Origin: Thalassobaculum sp965228445
GTDB taxonomy: Bacteria; Pseudomonadota; Alphaproteobacteria; Thalassobaculales; Thalassobaculaceae
DNA length: 64,000 nt
Assembly (NCBI GenBank): GCA_965228445.1
Contig: OZ245813.1
Span: 2,046,001-2,110,000, forward strand
Reading direction: 5' to 3'
Positions 1 through 8,736 of this stretch are shown here, piece after piece. The translations under genes and the position numbers were made by a program. How positions within the stretch are numbered: position 1 is the first letter of the stretch; each line of letters starts with the position of its first letter. The notes beneath the pieces are model-generated. The model made no database searches, was not told the origin of the DNA, and saw only the letters and a program-made list of their open reading frames with translations.

Positions 1-2
1 TG

Positions 3-62
3 AACGTGCTCGACAGGCAGTATATCGACATCGGCGCCGGCGTCCCGGAGTTCAGCGATTGA
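3..62 (+). CDS. PAS_5 family protein, 3' end only (5' end lies outside the window)
   Basis: An open frame runs in from the left edge and stops at TGA 60-62. Its last residues read NVLDRQYIDIGAGVPEFSD, which closely match the C-terminus of the next gene (VLERRYIDIGGGTPD). I infer that this is the end of a tandem paralogue of that gene. Only 19 codons are visible, so family membership rests on this match alone. Confidence 0.6.
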   Translation, partial: NVLDRQYIDIGAGVPEFSD

Positions 63-111
63 TCCGGGCCGGCCGATCCCCCGCCCCGCGCCGTGCCCTG
101 GCGGCGCCGGC

Positions 112-642
112 ATGACCGATCTCGCGCTCAACCCCACCCTGAAGGCATTCGACGACCACTGGGCGGCTCTGCCGAAGACCGGCCTGGTCCCGCACCGACG
201 CGACTTCCAGCCCGAGCGTCTCGGCCGGGCGCTGGCCCATATGGTGGTGCACGAGCTCGTCTCCTCCACCGACATCCGGCTGCGGATCGTCGGCTCCGTG
301 ATCGGCCGTGCCTATGACGAGGAGATCACGGGCCGCAACTATCTCGACATGGTCCCCTCCGAGCGCAGGACCGCCGCCGCCGAGCCGTTCTTTCTGGCCT
401 GCGGCACGCCGTGCGGCATGTACACCCGGATGCGCTCCGTCGCCTGGCGCGGGCTCACCATGCAGCGGATCTCGCTGGGCTATCCGGTCTGCGACGACCT
501 GGGTGTGCGCTGGTTCTACTCCTGCTCGACCACCGAGCCGTCGGCCGCGCCGGATTTCGACTTCGCCAATGACGGGGTCGCCACAGTGACAGAGGTGCTG
601 GAGCGGCGCTACATCGATATCGGCGGCGGAACCCCGGACTGA
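112..642 (+). CDS. PAS_5 domain protein (176 aa)
   Basis: A single-domain protein of the alphaproteobacterial PAS_5 family (PF07310), whose members are small soluble proteins of unknown ligand with a PAS-like fold. The diagnostic features are the N-terminal FDDHWAALP...LVPHRRDFQPERL segment at about residues 10-40, then the strand LRIVGSVIGRAYDEEITGRNYLDM, which is the PAS core around residues 62-85. No output domain, membrane segment or signal peptide is present, so it probably acts as a cytoplasmic sensor or adaptor for a partner encoded elsewhere. The ATG follows the preceding paralogue by 49 nt. The tandem copies suggest a duplication. Confidence 0.8.
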   Translation: MTDLALNPTLKAFDDHWAALPKTGLVPHRRDFQPERLGRALAHMVVHELVSSTDIRLRIVGSVIGRAYDEEITGRNYLDMVPSERRTAAAEPFFLACGTPCGMYTRMRSVAWRGLTMQRISLGYPVCDDLGVRWFYSCSTTEPSAAPDFDFANDGVATVTEVLERRYIDIGGGTPD

Positions 643-768
643 TACCCGCCGGGCTCACCCGAACGAAAATACCTGGTGGAATCGCGGGGAATGACGTCGG
701 GTCATTGACAGGCCCTACGGCAACGGGCGCATAAGATACGATCCGCTTCTAAAACCGGACAGCGCGCC

Positions 769-1704
<936 letters not shown>

Positions 1705-1714
1705 GCGCGCCGGT

Positions 1715-2413
1715 CTAGACGTCCTGCGACTTCCGCCACTTCTCCGCCGGCGGCATCAGGTACTCCACGCCGCCGCTGTCCTTCAGGGTGATCACCACGT
1801 CGATCGCGATGGAGATCCGCGTGCCCGGCGTGTTGTTGGGCTCGGTGCCGTGATAGGTCTTTGAGGGGAAGATGACGATGTCGTCGGCGTCCACCGGCAG
1901 GTCGACCATCTCCGAGTTCAGGATGTTGCTCTCGGTGATCAGCCCCATGTCGCGGGAATGCTGCTCGAACAGTCCGGGCGAGAACTCGTTCAGCGGGTCC
2001 GGCAGGTGGAACACCAGGTTGCCGGTGCCGGCATCCTTGATCGGGTAATAGACCACCGAGATGTGGCTCTGATTGTGCCGGTGCCGCCGGATCGATTGCC
2101 CCGGCTCGCTGACCGTGCCCCAGGACCGGGTATAGTGCAGGTCGAGCTTCGACGGATCGATCTTGAGCGCCCGCAGATAGGCGAGCATGGCGGCATGGAC
2201 CGCCTTGAACATCGGCGCCATCGCCGGTTCCAGGTGCAGGAACTCGCGGCCGTTGCGGTCGCCGGTCCAGGCGCTGGTCTTGGTCACGCCGGCCTTGGGG
2301 CCGGTGCGGTAGGCGTTGATCACCGCGTCGCCGATCTGCCGGCGATAGGCCGGATCAAGCCCCAGCTGGTCCTTGTACACGGTCAACGGAAAGCAGTTCA
2401 GGATGGTCGCCAT
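1715..2413 (-). CDS. putative 2OG-Fe(II) oxygenase (232 aa)
   Basis: Resembles the 2OG-FeII_Oxy_5 family of non-haem iron dioxygenases. The double-stranded beta-helix is marked by HRHNQSHISVVYYP at about residues 105-118, which supplies the first metal His region. DIVIFPSKTYHGTEPNN at about 178-194 supplies the distal His, and RISIAID supplies the 2-oxoglutarate-binding Arg. The enzyme would be soluble and use O2 and 2-oxoglutarate, but its substrate is unknown. It is transcribed divergently from a TetR regulator 118 bp away, with a palindrome between them, so control by that TetR protein is likely. Confidence 0.8.
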   Translation of the reverse strand: MATILNCFPLTVYKDQLGLDPAYRRQIGDAVINAYRTGPKAGVTKTSAWTGDRNGREFLHLEPAMAPMFKAVHAAMLAYLRALKIDPSKLDLHYTRSWGTVSEPGQSIRRHRHNQSHISVVYYPIKDAGTGNLVFHLPDPLNEFSPGLFEQHSRDMGLITESNILNSEMVDLPVDADDIVIFPSKTYHGTEPNNTPGTRISIAIDVVITLKDSGGVEYLMPPAEKWRKSQDV

Positions 2414-2488
2414 CGCGCCCTCGGCAGCGGATCACTCGGTCCCACAGCAATGCAATCGCCCCGCGGCCGCGTCAACCGCCCCGGCGAC

Positions 2489-2504
2489 GATTGCGGCTGC
2501 AATC
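2489..2504. promoter_or_regulatory. palindromic operator candidate between the oxygenase and tetR genes
   Basis: GATTGCGG/CTGCAATC is a 16-bp palindrome with one mismatched pair. It lies 27 bp upstream of the TetR start and 75 bp upstream of the divergent oxygenase start. A further GCAATC half-site lies about 40 bp to the left. Size, symmetry and position fit a TetR operator controlling both promoters. This is inferred from sequence only. Confidence 0.5.
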
Positions 2505-2531
2505 CGGCCGGCGATGGCCTAATTAGCTGGC

Positions 2532-3179
2532 ATGAGCTGGTCGAGAGACGGATCCGGGGGCCCGCGGCGCGGTTACCACCACGGCAACCTCAAGGAGGCC
2601 CTGATACAGGCCGCCCTGAACCTGATTGCCGAGAAGGGCGCCGGCGGCTTCAGCTTCGCCGACGCGGCCCGCTCCGCCGGAGTCAGCCCGGCCGCCCCCT
2701 ACCGCCATTTCCGCGACCGCGACGCCCTGCTCGCCGACGTGGCCGAGCGCGGCTTCGCCCTGTTCGCCGACCGGCTCGAAACCGCCTGGGACGACGGCAG
2801 GCCCGACCCCTTCGCCGCCTTCGAGCGCACCGGCCAGGCCTATCTGGCCTTCGCGCGGGACGAGCCGTCGCACTATTCGGCGATGTTCGAGGCCGGGATC
2901 GACCGCAGCGCGACGCCGGAGCTCCGCAAGGCGTCGGACCAAGCCTTCTCGGTCTTGCGCCGGGCCGCCGAGACCCTATGTGCCCTGGCACCGGACGGAC
3001 AGCGTCCGCCTTCGCTGATGGTCGCCCTGCATGTCTGGAGCCTGGCCCATGGCGTCGCCTCCCTGTTCACCCGCAGCGATGGCGGGTCTCGGTCGCTGCC
3101 AATGACGCCCGAAGAGCTGCTGGAGGCCGGCGTGCTGGTCTATCTCCAGGGGCTCGGCCTGCCGGTCCACCAGCGCTGA
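2532..3179 (+). CDS. TetR/AcrR family regulator (215 aa)
   Basis: The N-terminal helix-turn-helix is clear. GYHHGNLKEALIQAAL opens helix 1 at about residue 14, and FSFADAARSAGVSPAAPYRHFRDRDALL (about 41-68) contains the recognition helix. The remaining 140 residues form the all-helical ligand domain. The GYHHGNL signature and a C-terminal half that begins with an acidic linker fit the WHG-type TetR subgroup. It probably represses itself and the divergent 2OG-Fe(II) oxygenase through the palindrome at 2489-2504. Its ligand is unknown. Confidence 0.85.
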   Translation: MSWSRDGSGGPRRGYHHGNLKEALIQAALNLIAEKGAGGFSFADAARSAGVSPAAPYRHFRDRDALLADVAERGFALFADRLETAWDDGRPDPFAAFERTGQAYLAFARDEPSHYSAMFEAGIDRSATPELRKASDQAFSVLRRAAETLCALAPDGQRPPSLMVALHVWSLAHGVASLFTRSDGGSRSLPMTPEELLEAGVLVYLQGLGLPVHQR

Positions 3180-3264
3180 CGGCAACACCGCAGACACTGC
3201 GGGTTTTCCCACACTAATTTTTCCCTCCGCCCTCCTTGATACGCCCCTGCCGGTCGCTTATGTG

Positions 3265-3285
3265 AATGTTATAAACATTAACATT
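3265..3285. promoter_or_regulatory. AT-rich inverted repeat upstream of the DUF2852 gene
   Basis: AATGTT-ATA-AACATT (3265-3279) is a perfect 6-bp inverted repeat around a 3-bp centre. A third AACATT follows at 3280-3285, and the Shine-Dalgarno GGAGG starts at 3286. In a GC-rich genome this AT-rich symmetrical site abutting the ribosome-binding site looks like an operator. The binding protein is unknown. Confidence 0.4.
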
Positions 3286-3294
3286 GGAGGTTCT

Positions 3295-3669
3295 ATGGAG
3301 CTGGTACACAAGCTCGATGAATACGGCAAACCGGCGTGGATCGGGCTGATGGTCGCCGGCTTCGTCGTTTTCTGGCCGGTCGGCCTCGCGATCCTCGGAT
3401 ACATGATGTGGAGTGGACGGATGGGTTGTTTCAAGCGTAGCCGCGGTCAGTGGTGGAAATCTGAGTCCCGGGCCAGCGGATCGAGCGGCAACGCCGCCTT
3501 CGACGATTACAAGGCGGAGACGCTGCGCCGGCTGGAAGAGGAGCAGCAGGAGTTCAAGGAGTTCCTGGAGCAGCTGCGCCGGGCCAAGGACAAGGCCGAA
3601 TTCGACCAGTTCATGTCCCAGCGCCGGTCCCGCCCGGAAGGCCCGACCCCGGACGCCAACCCGGCCTGA
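3295..3669 (+). CDS. DUF2852 family membrane-anchored protein (124 aa)
   Basis: Matches the alphaproteobacterial DUF2852 family. A short N-terminal segment is followed by one hydrophobic helix (PAWIGLMVAGFVVFWPVGLA, about residues 12-31), then YMMWSGRMGCF. A charged, probably coiled-coil region follows (DDYKAETLRRLEEEQQEFKEFLEQL, about 70-94). It is likely an inner-membrane protein with a cytoplasmic coil, of unknown function. An upstream GTG at 3262 is in frame. I prefer the ATG at 3295 because GGAGG ends four bases before it and the upstream palindrome would otherwise be coding. Confidence 0.8.
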   Translation: MELVHKLDEYGKPAWIGLMVAGFVVFWPVGLAILGYMMWSGRMGCFKRSRGQWWKSESRASGSSGNAAFDDYKAETLRRLEEEQQEFKEFLEQLRRAKDKAEFDQFMSQRRSRPEGPTPDANPA

Positions 3670-3694
3670 GGCCGCCGACAGACGAGACCAGTTG

Positions 3695-3721
3695 CGAAGG
3701 CCCGCCCCGTGCGGGCCTTCG
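3695..3721 (+). terminator. hairpin after the DUF2852 gene
   Basis: A perfect 11-bp stem (CGAAGGCCCGC / GCGGGCCTTCG) with a CCCGT loop lies 25 bp after the DUF2852 stop. It has the position and stability of an intrinsic terminator, but the downstream tract (TCGTTCGGG) is poor in T. Confidence 0.5.
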
Positions 3722-4091
3722 TCGTTCGGGCCGACCTGCACGACGGAAGGGCAGAGTCAGGAAAAGCTTGGTTAATAGATCACTCGTGGCGGAAGCCTGG
3801 CAAAGCTATCCGGTCACTCTTATGCGCAGTAATTTGAAATCACACAGATAACTCAGACCGACCAGAATGTTGAAACCATCCCCTCAGGCGAACTTATCCT
3901 GGGGCTGGGTATTTGCTCTGTAGTCGCTGCAGTCCTTCCCTCCCCGTCTTCCCGGCCTTGCGCCGGGACCGAGGATCGGGGCCGCTGGAGCGCTGAAGAC
4001 GATTGCTCCAACGCTCCAGCGCGCGGATGTCTCGGTCCCGGCGCAAGGCCGGGAAGACAGGGAAGAGGTGTATCCCCTCGCCTATCGCCCT
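3722..4091. other. non-coding gap between the DUF2852 and NTF2-like genes
   Basis: No convincing gene is visible on either strand. The left part (about 3740-3930) is less GC-rich than its surroundings and holds only short imperfect hairpins. The right part holds the large inverted repeat listed separately. Confidence 0.6.
3946..4058. repeat. intergenic inverted repeat, 28-bp perfect arms
   Basis: The arms 3946-3973 and 4031-4058 are exact reverse complements over 28 bp, reading GTCTTCCCGGCCTTGCGCCG and so on. The 57-bp centre contains a second nested pair (CTGGAGCG / CGCTCCAG). It lies downstream of two convergent genes. Related CCCGGCCTTG and CGTCATCCCGGC blocks recur at 14144-14195 and 48256-48376, so it belongs to a dispersed palindromic family. 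Confidence 0.75.
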
Positions 4092-4496
4092 CTACTCGGC
4101 CGCCTGGGCGCTGACTGCCGCCTGGTCGAGCAGATCATAGGTAAAGACCTTGGAGATGATCTTCCACTCGCCGTCGATCCGGATGCAGTTCAGGTAGTCG
4201 GTGAACAGCTTCTGGCCGATCGCGATCTGCACTTTGGCGAGCGCGAGCTCCGGGTTGGCAAGGTCGATCGACAGGATCCGATCGCGGTTGGTCTCGCCGT
4301 TGACGGACGGCGCGGTCCGGCCGGCGACGCGCTTGTAGACCGCCTCCATGTCGTCGTCGGTGAGCGCCCCGTCACGGGCGGAGAGCAGGTGGCAGCTCGG
4401 ATGGAACACCGTCTTCAGGAGATCCACATCGCCGGCGTAGAAGCCGTCGAAATAGCGCTGCATCAGCTCGGTGATCTCGGCATAGGCCTTGGTCAT
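4092..4496 (-). CDS. NTF2-like / putative lumazine-binding family protein (134 aa)
   Basis: A small single-domain protein of the NTF2-like superfamily, closest to the Lumazine_bd_2 type. The opening helix (ITELMQRYFDGFYAGDVDLLKTVFHP, about residues 8-33) and the closing strands (FTDYLNCIRIDGEWKIISKVFTYDLL, about 98-123) form the cone-shaped fold. It is soluble, and enzyme or ligand-binding roles both occur in this fold. The start is supported by AGGAGGAACC directly upstream. It is divergent from the methyltransferase gene. I cannot assign a substrate. Confidence 0.75.
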   Translation of the reverse strand: MTKAYAEITELMQRYFDGFYAGDVDLLKTVFHPSCHLLSARDGALTDDDMEAVYKRVAGRTAPSVNGETNRDRILSIDLANPELALAKVQIAIGQKLFTDYLNCIRIDGEWKIISKVFTYDLLDQAAVSAQAAE

Positions 4497-4690
4497 GGGT
4501 TCCTCCTGTGTCGATGGGTATCGCCCCGATCACATGGACCGGTTTGCGCCAGAGTACAGGGGGGCCTCGGCGTCCCCAAGGGCCAAAGGAGGTGGGGTCG
4601 TCGCGCACGGCGCCTGCGATCGGCCCCTCGATCCGTCATGCGGATGGGCTATGCTCGACGCCCCGACACCCACCGACAGCCCGCTGCGCC

Positions 4691-5479
4691 ATGGTCGACA
4701 CCACCACCCTCTTCGACAGTGCCGTCGACCACTATGTCCGCCACCGGCTGCCCTACCCACCGGAGATGGTCGCCGACATCGTGCGCCGCTTTACGCTGGA
4801 GGACGGGATCGGCCGGGTGCTCGACATCGGCTGCGGCCCCGGCCCGCTCACCTTCGGCCTGCATGAGCTGGGCGTGCGCGTCACCGGGATCGAGCCGAAC
4901 GCCCCCATGCTGGCCGCGGCCCGGCGCAAGGCGGCCGATCTCGGCGTCGACATTCCGTTCGTGAACAAGACCGCCGAGGCCGTGGAGCCGGAGGACGGTC
5001 CCGCCCGGGTCGCCCTGTTCGGCCGCTCGTTCCACTGGACCGACCGCGCCCTCGTGCTGCAGCGGCTGGAAACCGTGCTCGAGCCCGGCGGCGGCGTGGT
5101 CGTGGTCCACGAGGACACAAGGACACGCGCGGAGACCCGGATCGGCCAGGTGGTCGAGGCACTGAAGAAGGACTGGTGCCCGGACGGCATTCCCGCGGCG
5201 GGCAGCCGCGGTCAGCACGAGGACTATCTGGCGGCCTCGGCCTTCAGCGCGGTCGAGCGGGTTCTCTATCCGGTCACCCGGCGGTGGACCGTGGACGACG
5301 CGGTCGGCCACATGTTCTCCACCTCCTACTTCAATCCCGAGCGCCTCGGCAGCCGGGTCGACAGCTTCGAGATCGACGCCCGCTCGCGGCTGCTGGCGCT
5401 GGAGCCGAGCGGCCTGTTCGAGGAGCGGCTCGCCTTTTCCGCCCTCTACGCCACCCGCCCGAGGCACAAGGGACACTGA
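4691..5479 (+). CDS. class I SAM-dependent methyltransferase (262 aa)
   Basis: The Methyltransf_11-type fold is shown by motif I VLDIGCGPGPLTFGL at about residues 43-57. The acidic loop VTGIEPNAPMLAAAR follows at about 65-79. The post-I strand VALFGRSFHWTD, with the aromatic patch seen in small-molecule methyltransferases, follows at about 107-118. The ATG at 4691 gives MVDTTTLFDSAVDHYV, a typical start for the family. An upstream in-frame ATG at 4508 would add about 60 low-quality residues and is rejected. The substrate is unknown. hemF begins 79 nt downstream in the same direction. Confidence 0.82.
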   Translation: MVDTTTLFDSAVDHYVRHRLPYPPEMVADIVRRFTLEDGIGRVLDIGCGPGPLTFGLHELGVRVTGIEPNAPMLAAARRKAADLGVDIPFVNKTAEAVEPEDGPARVALFGRSFHWTDRALVLQRLETVLEPGGGVVVVHEDTRTRAETRIGQVVEALKKDWCPDGIPAAGSRGQHEDYLAASAFSAVERVLYPVTRRWTVDDAVGHMFSTSYFNPERLGSRVDSFEIDARSRLLALEPSGLFEERLAFSALYATRPRHKGH

Positions 5480-5558
5480 CGCGCCACGGGTCGCTTGCCC
5501 CAGGCGGGCGGCAGTGTTTCTCTCTGGCCGATTTCGAAACCCCGCCAGGACCGGCCCC

Positions 5559-6407
5559 ATGTATCTCTCCTCCGACGATCAACGCGCCGCCGCAAGAAGC
5601 TGGTTCGAGGAGCTGCGCGACCGGATCTGCGCCGCCTTCGAGGCGCTGGAGGACGGCTACGACGGACCGATGAGGGACCGCGCACCCGGCCGGTTCGAGC
5701 GCAAGACCTGGGAGCGCGACGGCGGCGGCGGCGGTGTGATGTCGGTGATGAAGGGTCGGGTGTTCGAGAAGGTCGGCGTCAACGTCTCGACCGTCCATGG
5801 CGAGTTCTCCGAGGAGTTCCGCAAGCAGATCCCCGGCGCCGACGAGGATCCCCGCTTCTTCGCCACCGGCATCTCGCTGGTCGCCCACATGCAGTCGCCC
5901 AAGGTGCCGGCGGTGCACATGAACACCCGCCACATCGCCACCACCAAGAGCTGGTTCGGCGGCGGCGCGGACCTCACCCCGATGGTGCCGGAGCAGGTCG
6001 ACACCGACGCCTTCCATGCCGGTCTCAAGGCGGCCTGCGACAAGCACGATCCAGAGTACTATCCGAAGTTCAAGACGTGGTGCGACGAGTACTTTCACCT
6101 GAAACACCGCGACGAGGCGCGCGGCGTCGGCGGCATCTTCTACGACTACCTCGACCAGGATTTCGACAGCGCCTTCGCCTTCACCAAGGATGTCGGCCTC
6201 GCCTTCCTGGAGACCTATCCGAAGATCGCCGCGCGGCGGATGAACGAGGACTGGACCGCCGCCGAGCGCGAGCATCAGCTCCTGCGGCGCGGACGCTATG
6301 TGGAGTTCAACCTGCTCTACGACCGCGGCACGATCTTCGGGCTGAAGACCGGCGGCAATGTCGAGGCGATTCTCATGAGCCTGCCGCCGGAAGTGCGCTG
6401 GCCCTGA
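5559..6407 (+). CDS. hemF: oxygen-dependent coproporphyrinogen-III oxidase (282 aa)
   Basis: Catalyses the aerobic oxidative decarboxylation of coproporphyrinogen III to protoporphyrinogen IX in haem biosynthesis, in the cytoplasm. The conserved blocks are all present. VNVSTVHG lies near residue 75, and HMNTRHIATTKSWFGGGADL near 125. YVEFNLLYDRGTIFGL (about 247-262) runs into the C-terminal GGNVEAILMSLPP. Length is normal for bacterial HemF. An upstream in-frame ATG at 5514 adds 15 residues without similarity, so the MYLSSDDQ start is chosen. Confidence 0.95.
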   Translation: MYLSSDDQRAAARSWFEELRDRICAAFEALEDGYDGPMRDRAPGRFERKTWERDGGGGGVMSVMKGRVFEKVGVNVSTVHGEFSEEFRKQIPGADEDPRFFATGISLVAHMQSPKVPAVHMNTRHIATTKSWFGGGADLTPMVPEQVDTDAFHAGLKAACDKHDPEYYPKFKTWCDEYFHLKHRDEARGVGGIFYDYLDQDFDSAFAFTKDVGLAFLETYPKIAARRMNEDWTAAEREHQLLRRGRYVEFNLLYDRGTIFGLKTGGNVEAILMSLPPEVRWP

Positions 6408-6437
6408 CGATACGGCGCAAGAACATCCAGGCAACAC

Positions 6438-6472
6438 TTGACCGCCCGGTTTCCCCGGGTACGGTCCGGCAA
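6438..6472 (+). promoter_or_regulatory. sigma70-type promoter of pdeM, predicted leaderless
   Basis: TTGACC (6438-6443) and TACGGT (6460-6465) are separated by 16 bp. A start site six to seven bases after the -10 box would fall on the pdeM ATG (6472). No Shine-Dalgarno sequence precedes that ATG, consistent with a leaderless message. Confidence 0.45.
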
Positions 6473-7203
6473 TGACCCAGCCTGTCCCCCTGATCCTGAA
6501 CGGCGCCGAACTCTCGGCCGATGCGGCCGGCGTGCTGCTCTGGCCGGCGCGGCAGACGCTGATCGTCGCCGATCTGCATCTGGAGAAGGGTTCCAGCCTG
6601 GCCCGCAAGGGGACGCTGCTACCGCCCTACGACACGCGGGCGACAATCGCCCGGCTGGCCGACGCCGTCCGTCGCCATGCCCCGACCCGCGTGATCTGCG
6701 TCGGCGACAGCTTCCACGACGCGGCGGCCTCCGACCGACTGGACGAGGAGGACCGCGCCGCTCTCGCCGCGCTGGTCGATGCCGTCGACTGGATCTGGAT
6801 CACCGGCAATCACGATCCCGGCCCGCCCAGCGGCCTGGGCGGCACCGTCACCGACGGGCTGGCCGACGGCCCGCTGCGCTTCCGGCATGAAGCGGAGGAG
6901 CGCGCCGCGCCGGGCGAGATCTCCGGCCACTACCACCCGGTTGCCCGGCTACGGGTCAAGGGCCGCACCGTCTCCGGACGCTGCTTCGTCAATGACGGCG
7001 CCCGGCTGATCCTGCCGGCCTTCGGCGCCTATACCGGCGGACTGGACGTGCGCGCGCCGGATCTGCGGCGGCTGTTCGCCCGGCGCTTCGAGGTCGCCCT
7101 TCTCCAGTCCAAACGGGTCTGGCGTATCCCCTCCTCCGAATTGCTCGCCCCGCCGCCGGCACAGCTTTCGCCGCCGCCGCTGTACCGGATGGGGGCCCGA
7201 TAG
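6472..7203 (+). CDS. pdeM: ligase-associated DNA repair endonuclease PdeM-type metallophosphoesterase (243 aa)
   Basis: A calcineurin-like two-metal phosphoesterase of the PdeM family. Its genes are often found with DNA ligase (LigD-like) and Lhr helicase genes in DNA repair clusters. The metal-binding motifs are complete: D34-x-H36 (ADLHLEKG), G78-D-x-x-H82, G112-N-H-D115 and G152-H-Y-H155. The protein is soluble. The usual ligase and helicase partners are not adjacent here. A photolyase follows after 64 nt and has its own promoter candidate. Confidence 0.88.
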   Translation: MTQPVPLILNGAELSADAAGVLLWPARQTLIVADLHLEKGSSLARKGTLLPPYDTRATIARLADAVRRHAPTRVICVGDSFHDAAASDRLDEEDRAALAALVDAVDWIWITGNHDPGPPSGLGGTVTDGLADGPLRFRHEAEERAAPGEISGHYHPVARLRVKGRTVSGRCFVNDGARLILPAFGAYTGGLDVRAPDLRRLFARRFEVALLQSKRVWRIPSSELLAPPPAQLSPPPLYRMGAR

Positions 7204-7205
7204 GC

Positions 7206-7234
7206 TGATCCGCCGGGCGCGCGGACGCGTATCT
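7206..7234 (+). promoter_or_regulatory. RpoE/ChrR-type promoter candidate upstream of the photolyase
   Basis: An exact TGATCC -35 element (7206-7211), an 18-bp spacer and TATCT (7230-7234) lie 33 bp before the photolyase ATG. The -35 box and the spacing equal those of the near-perfect site at 8737-8766. The -10 box is weaker. Confidence 0.5.
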
Positions 7235-7267
7235 CTGGTGACCGCCCGCAACCCGCCGAAGCCTTTC

Positions 7268-8722
7268 ATGTCCGATCCCGCGCCCACCCTGCTCTGGTTC
7301 CGCCGCGACCTGCGGCTGGACGACAATCCCGCGCTCTGCGCCGCCGTCGACCGCGGCGCGCCGGTGATCCCGCTGTTCATCCTCGACGACGCGGATGCGG
7401 GCGACTGGCGGCCGGGCGGGGCGTCGCGCTGGTGGCTGCACAAGTCGCTGGAAGCCCTGGGAAAGGCCCTGTCGAAGGCCGGCAGCCCCCTCGTCCTGCG
7501 CCGTGGCAAGGCGGCCGAGGTGATCGACGCGTTAATCGATGAGACCGGCGCGGAGGCCGTGTTCTGGAACCGGCGCTACGAGCCCTGGGCGACCGAGCGC
7601 GACGGCGGCATCAAGACGGACCTGAAGAAGCGCGACATCGACGCTCAGAGCTTCAACGCGAGCCTGCTGTACGAGCCCTGGGAGATCACCACCAAGCAGG
7701 ACACCCCGTTCAAAGTGTTCTCGCCGTTCTGGCGCGAGGTGCAGTCGAAGGGCGATCCGGCCGAGCCCGTGTCGGCGCCGAAGAACATAGCCGCCCCGGC
7801 CAAGACGCCCCGGAGCGACAGCCTGTCCGACTGGAAGCTACTGCCGGGCAAACCCGACTGGGCCGGCGGCCTGCGGGACACCTGGACGCCCGGCGAGACC
7901 GGGGCCGGCGAGCGGCTGGAGACGTTCCTGGACGAGGCGGTGCGCGACTACAAGACCCAGCGCAACATCCCCGGCACGGCGTCCACCTCGGCCCTGTCGC
8001 CGCATCTGCATTTCGGCGAGATCTCCCCCCGGCGTATCTGGCATGCCGCCCGGCTGGCCAGCGAGGCCCGCAGCAACGAGCCCATGGATCGGGGAACCGC
8101 GAGCTTCCTGTCGGAAATCTGCTGGCGGGAGTTCTCCTACAACCTGCTGTTCCACAACCCCGACCTGCCGGAGGTCTCGCTGAAGCGCGAGTTCGAGGAT
8201 TTCCCGTGGCGCGACGATCCCGAGGGGCTGACGGCCTGGCAGCGGGGCCGGACCGGCTATCCCATCGTCGATGCCGGCATGCGCGAGCTCTGGCACACGG
8301 GCTGGATGCACAACCGGGTGCGGATGATCACCGCCTCGTTCCTGATCAAGGATCTGCTGATCCACTGGCGCGAGGGCGAGGCCTGGTTCTGGGACACTCT
8401 GGTCGATGCCGACCTCGCCAACAATTCGGCGAGCTGGCAGTGGGTCGCCGGCTGCGGCGCCGACGCTGCGCCCTATTTCCGGATCTTCAATCCGGTGCTC
8501 CAGGGCGAGAAGTTCGACGGCGACGCCGCCTATGTCCGCCGATGGGTGCCCGAACTGGCAAAGCTGCCGGACTCGGTGATCCACAAACCGTGGGAAGCCA
8601 AGCCCGGGCAACTCTCCGACGCCGGTGTTACGCTCGGCAAAACCTATCCCGACCCGATCGTCGATCATGCGGGTGCGCGGAAGCGGGCATTGGCGGCGCT
8701 GGAGACGATCAAGAAGGAGTGA
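7268..8722 (+). CDS. deoxyribodipyrimidine photolyase, class I type (484 aa)
   Basis: Repairs cyclobutane pyrimidine dimers with blue light, using FADH- and an antenna pigment. The N-terminal alpha/beta antenna domain starts LLWFRRDLRLDDNPAL at about residues 8-23. The C-terminal FAD domain carries the signature TGYPIVDAGMRELWHTGWMH (about 331-350), then RVRMITASFLIKDLL and NNSASWQWVAGCGADAAPYF with the DNA-contact tryptophan. Length is normal. The ATG at 7268 is preferred over the GTG at 7238, because the protein then begins MSDPAPTLLWFRR. It probably belongs to the stress operon that continues at 8795, although that gene also has its own promoter match. Confidence 0.92.
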   Translation: MSDPAPTLLWFRRDLRLDDNPALCAAVDRGAPVIPLFILDDADAGDWRPGGASRWWLHKSLEALGKALSKAGSPLVLRRGKAAEVIDALIDETGAEAVFWNRRYEPWATERDGGIKTDLKKRDIDAQSFNASLLYEPWEITTKQDTPFKVFSPFWREVQSKGDPAEPVSAPKNIAAPAKTPRSDSLSDWKLLPGKPDWAGGLRDTWTPGETGAGERLETFLDEAVRDYKTQRNIPGTASTSALSPHLHFGEISPRRIWHAARLASEARSNEPMDRGTASFLSEICWREFSYNLLFHNPDLPEVSLKREFEDFPWRDDPEGLTAWQRGRTGYPIVDAGMRELWHTGWMHNRVRMITASFLIKDLLIHWREGEAWFWDTLVDADLANNSASWQWVAGCGADAAPYFRIFNPVLQGEKFDGDAAYVRRWVPELAKLPDSVIHKPWEAKPGQLSDAGVTLGKTYPDPIVDHAGARKRALAALETIKKE

Positions 8723-8736
8723 TCGCCTCCCCTGCC

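Noticed and set aside
705..737. TTGACA and TAAGAT upstream of the TauE gene as a sigma70 promoter
   Set aside because: The hexamers are 21 bp apart, too far for a standard promoter, and no better pair is present.
3265..3279. Reading the AATGTTATAAACATT palindrome as a Zur box
   Set aside because: Alphaproteobacterial Zur sites are longer, with ATGTTATA-type arms; only a short AT palindrome is shared, and DUF2852 is not a known zinc gene.
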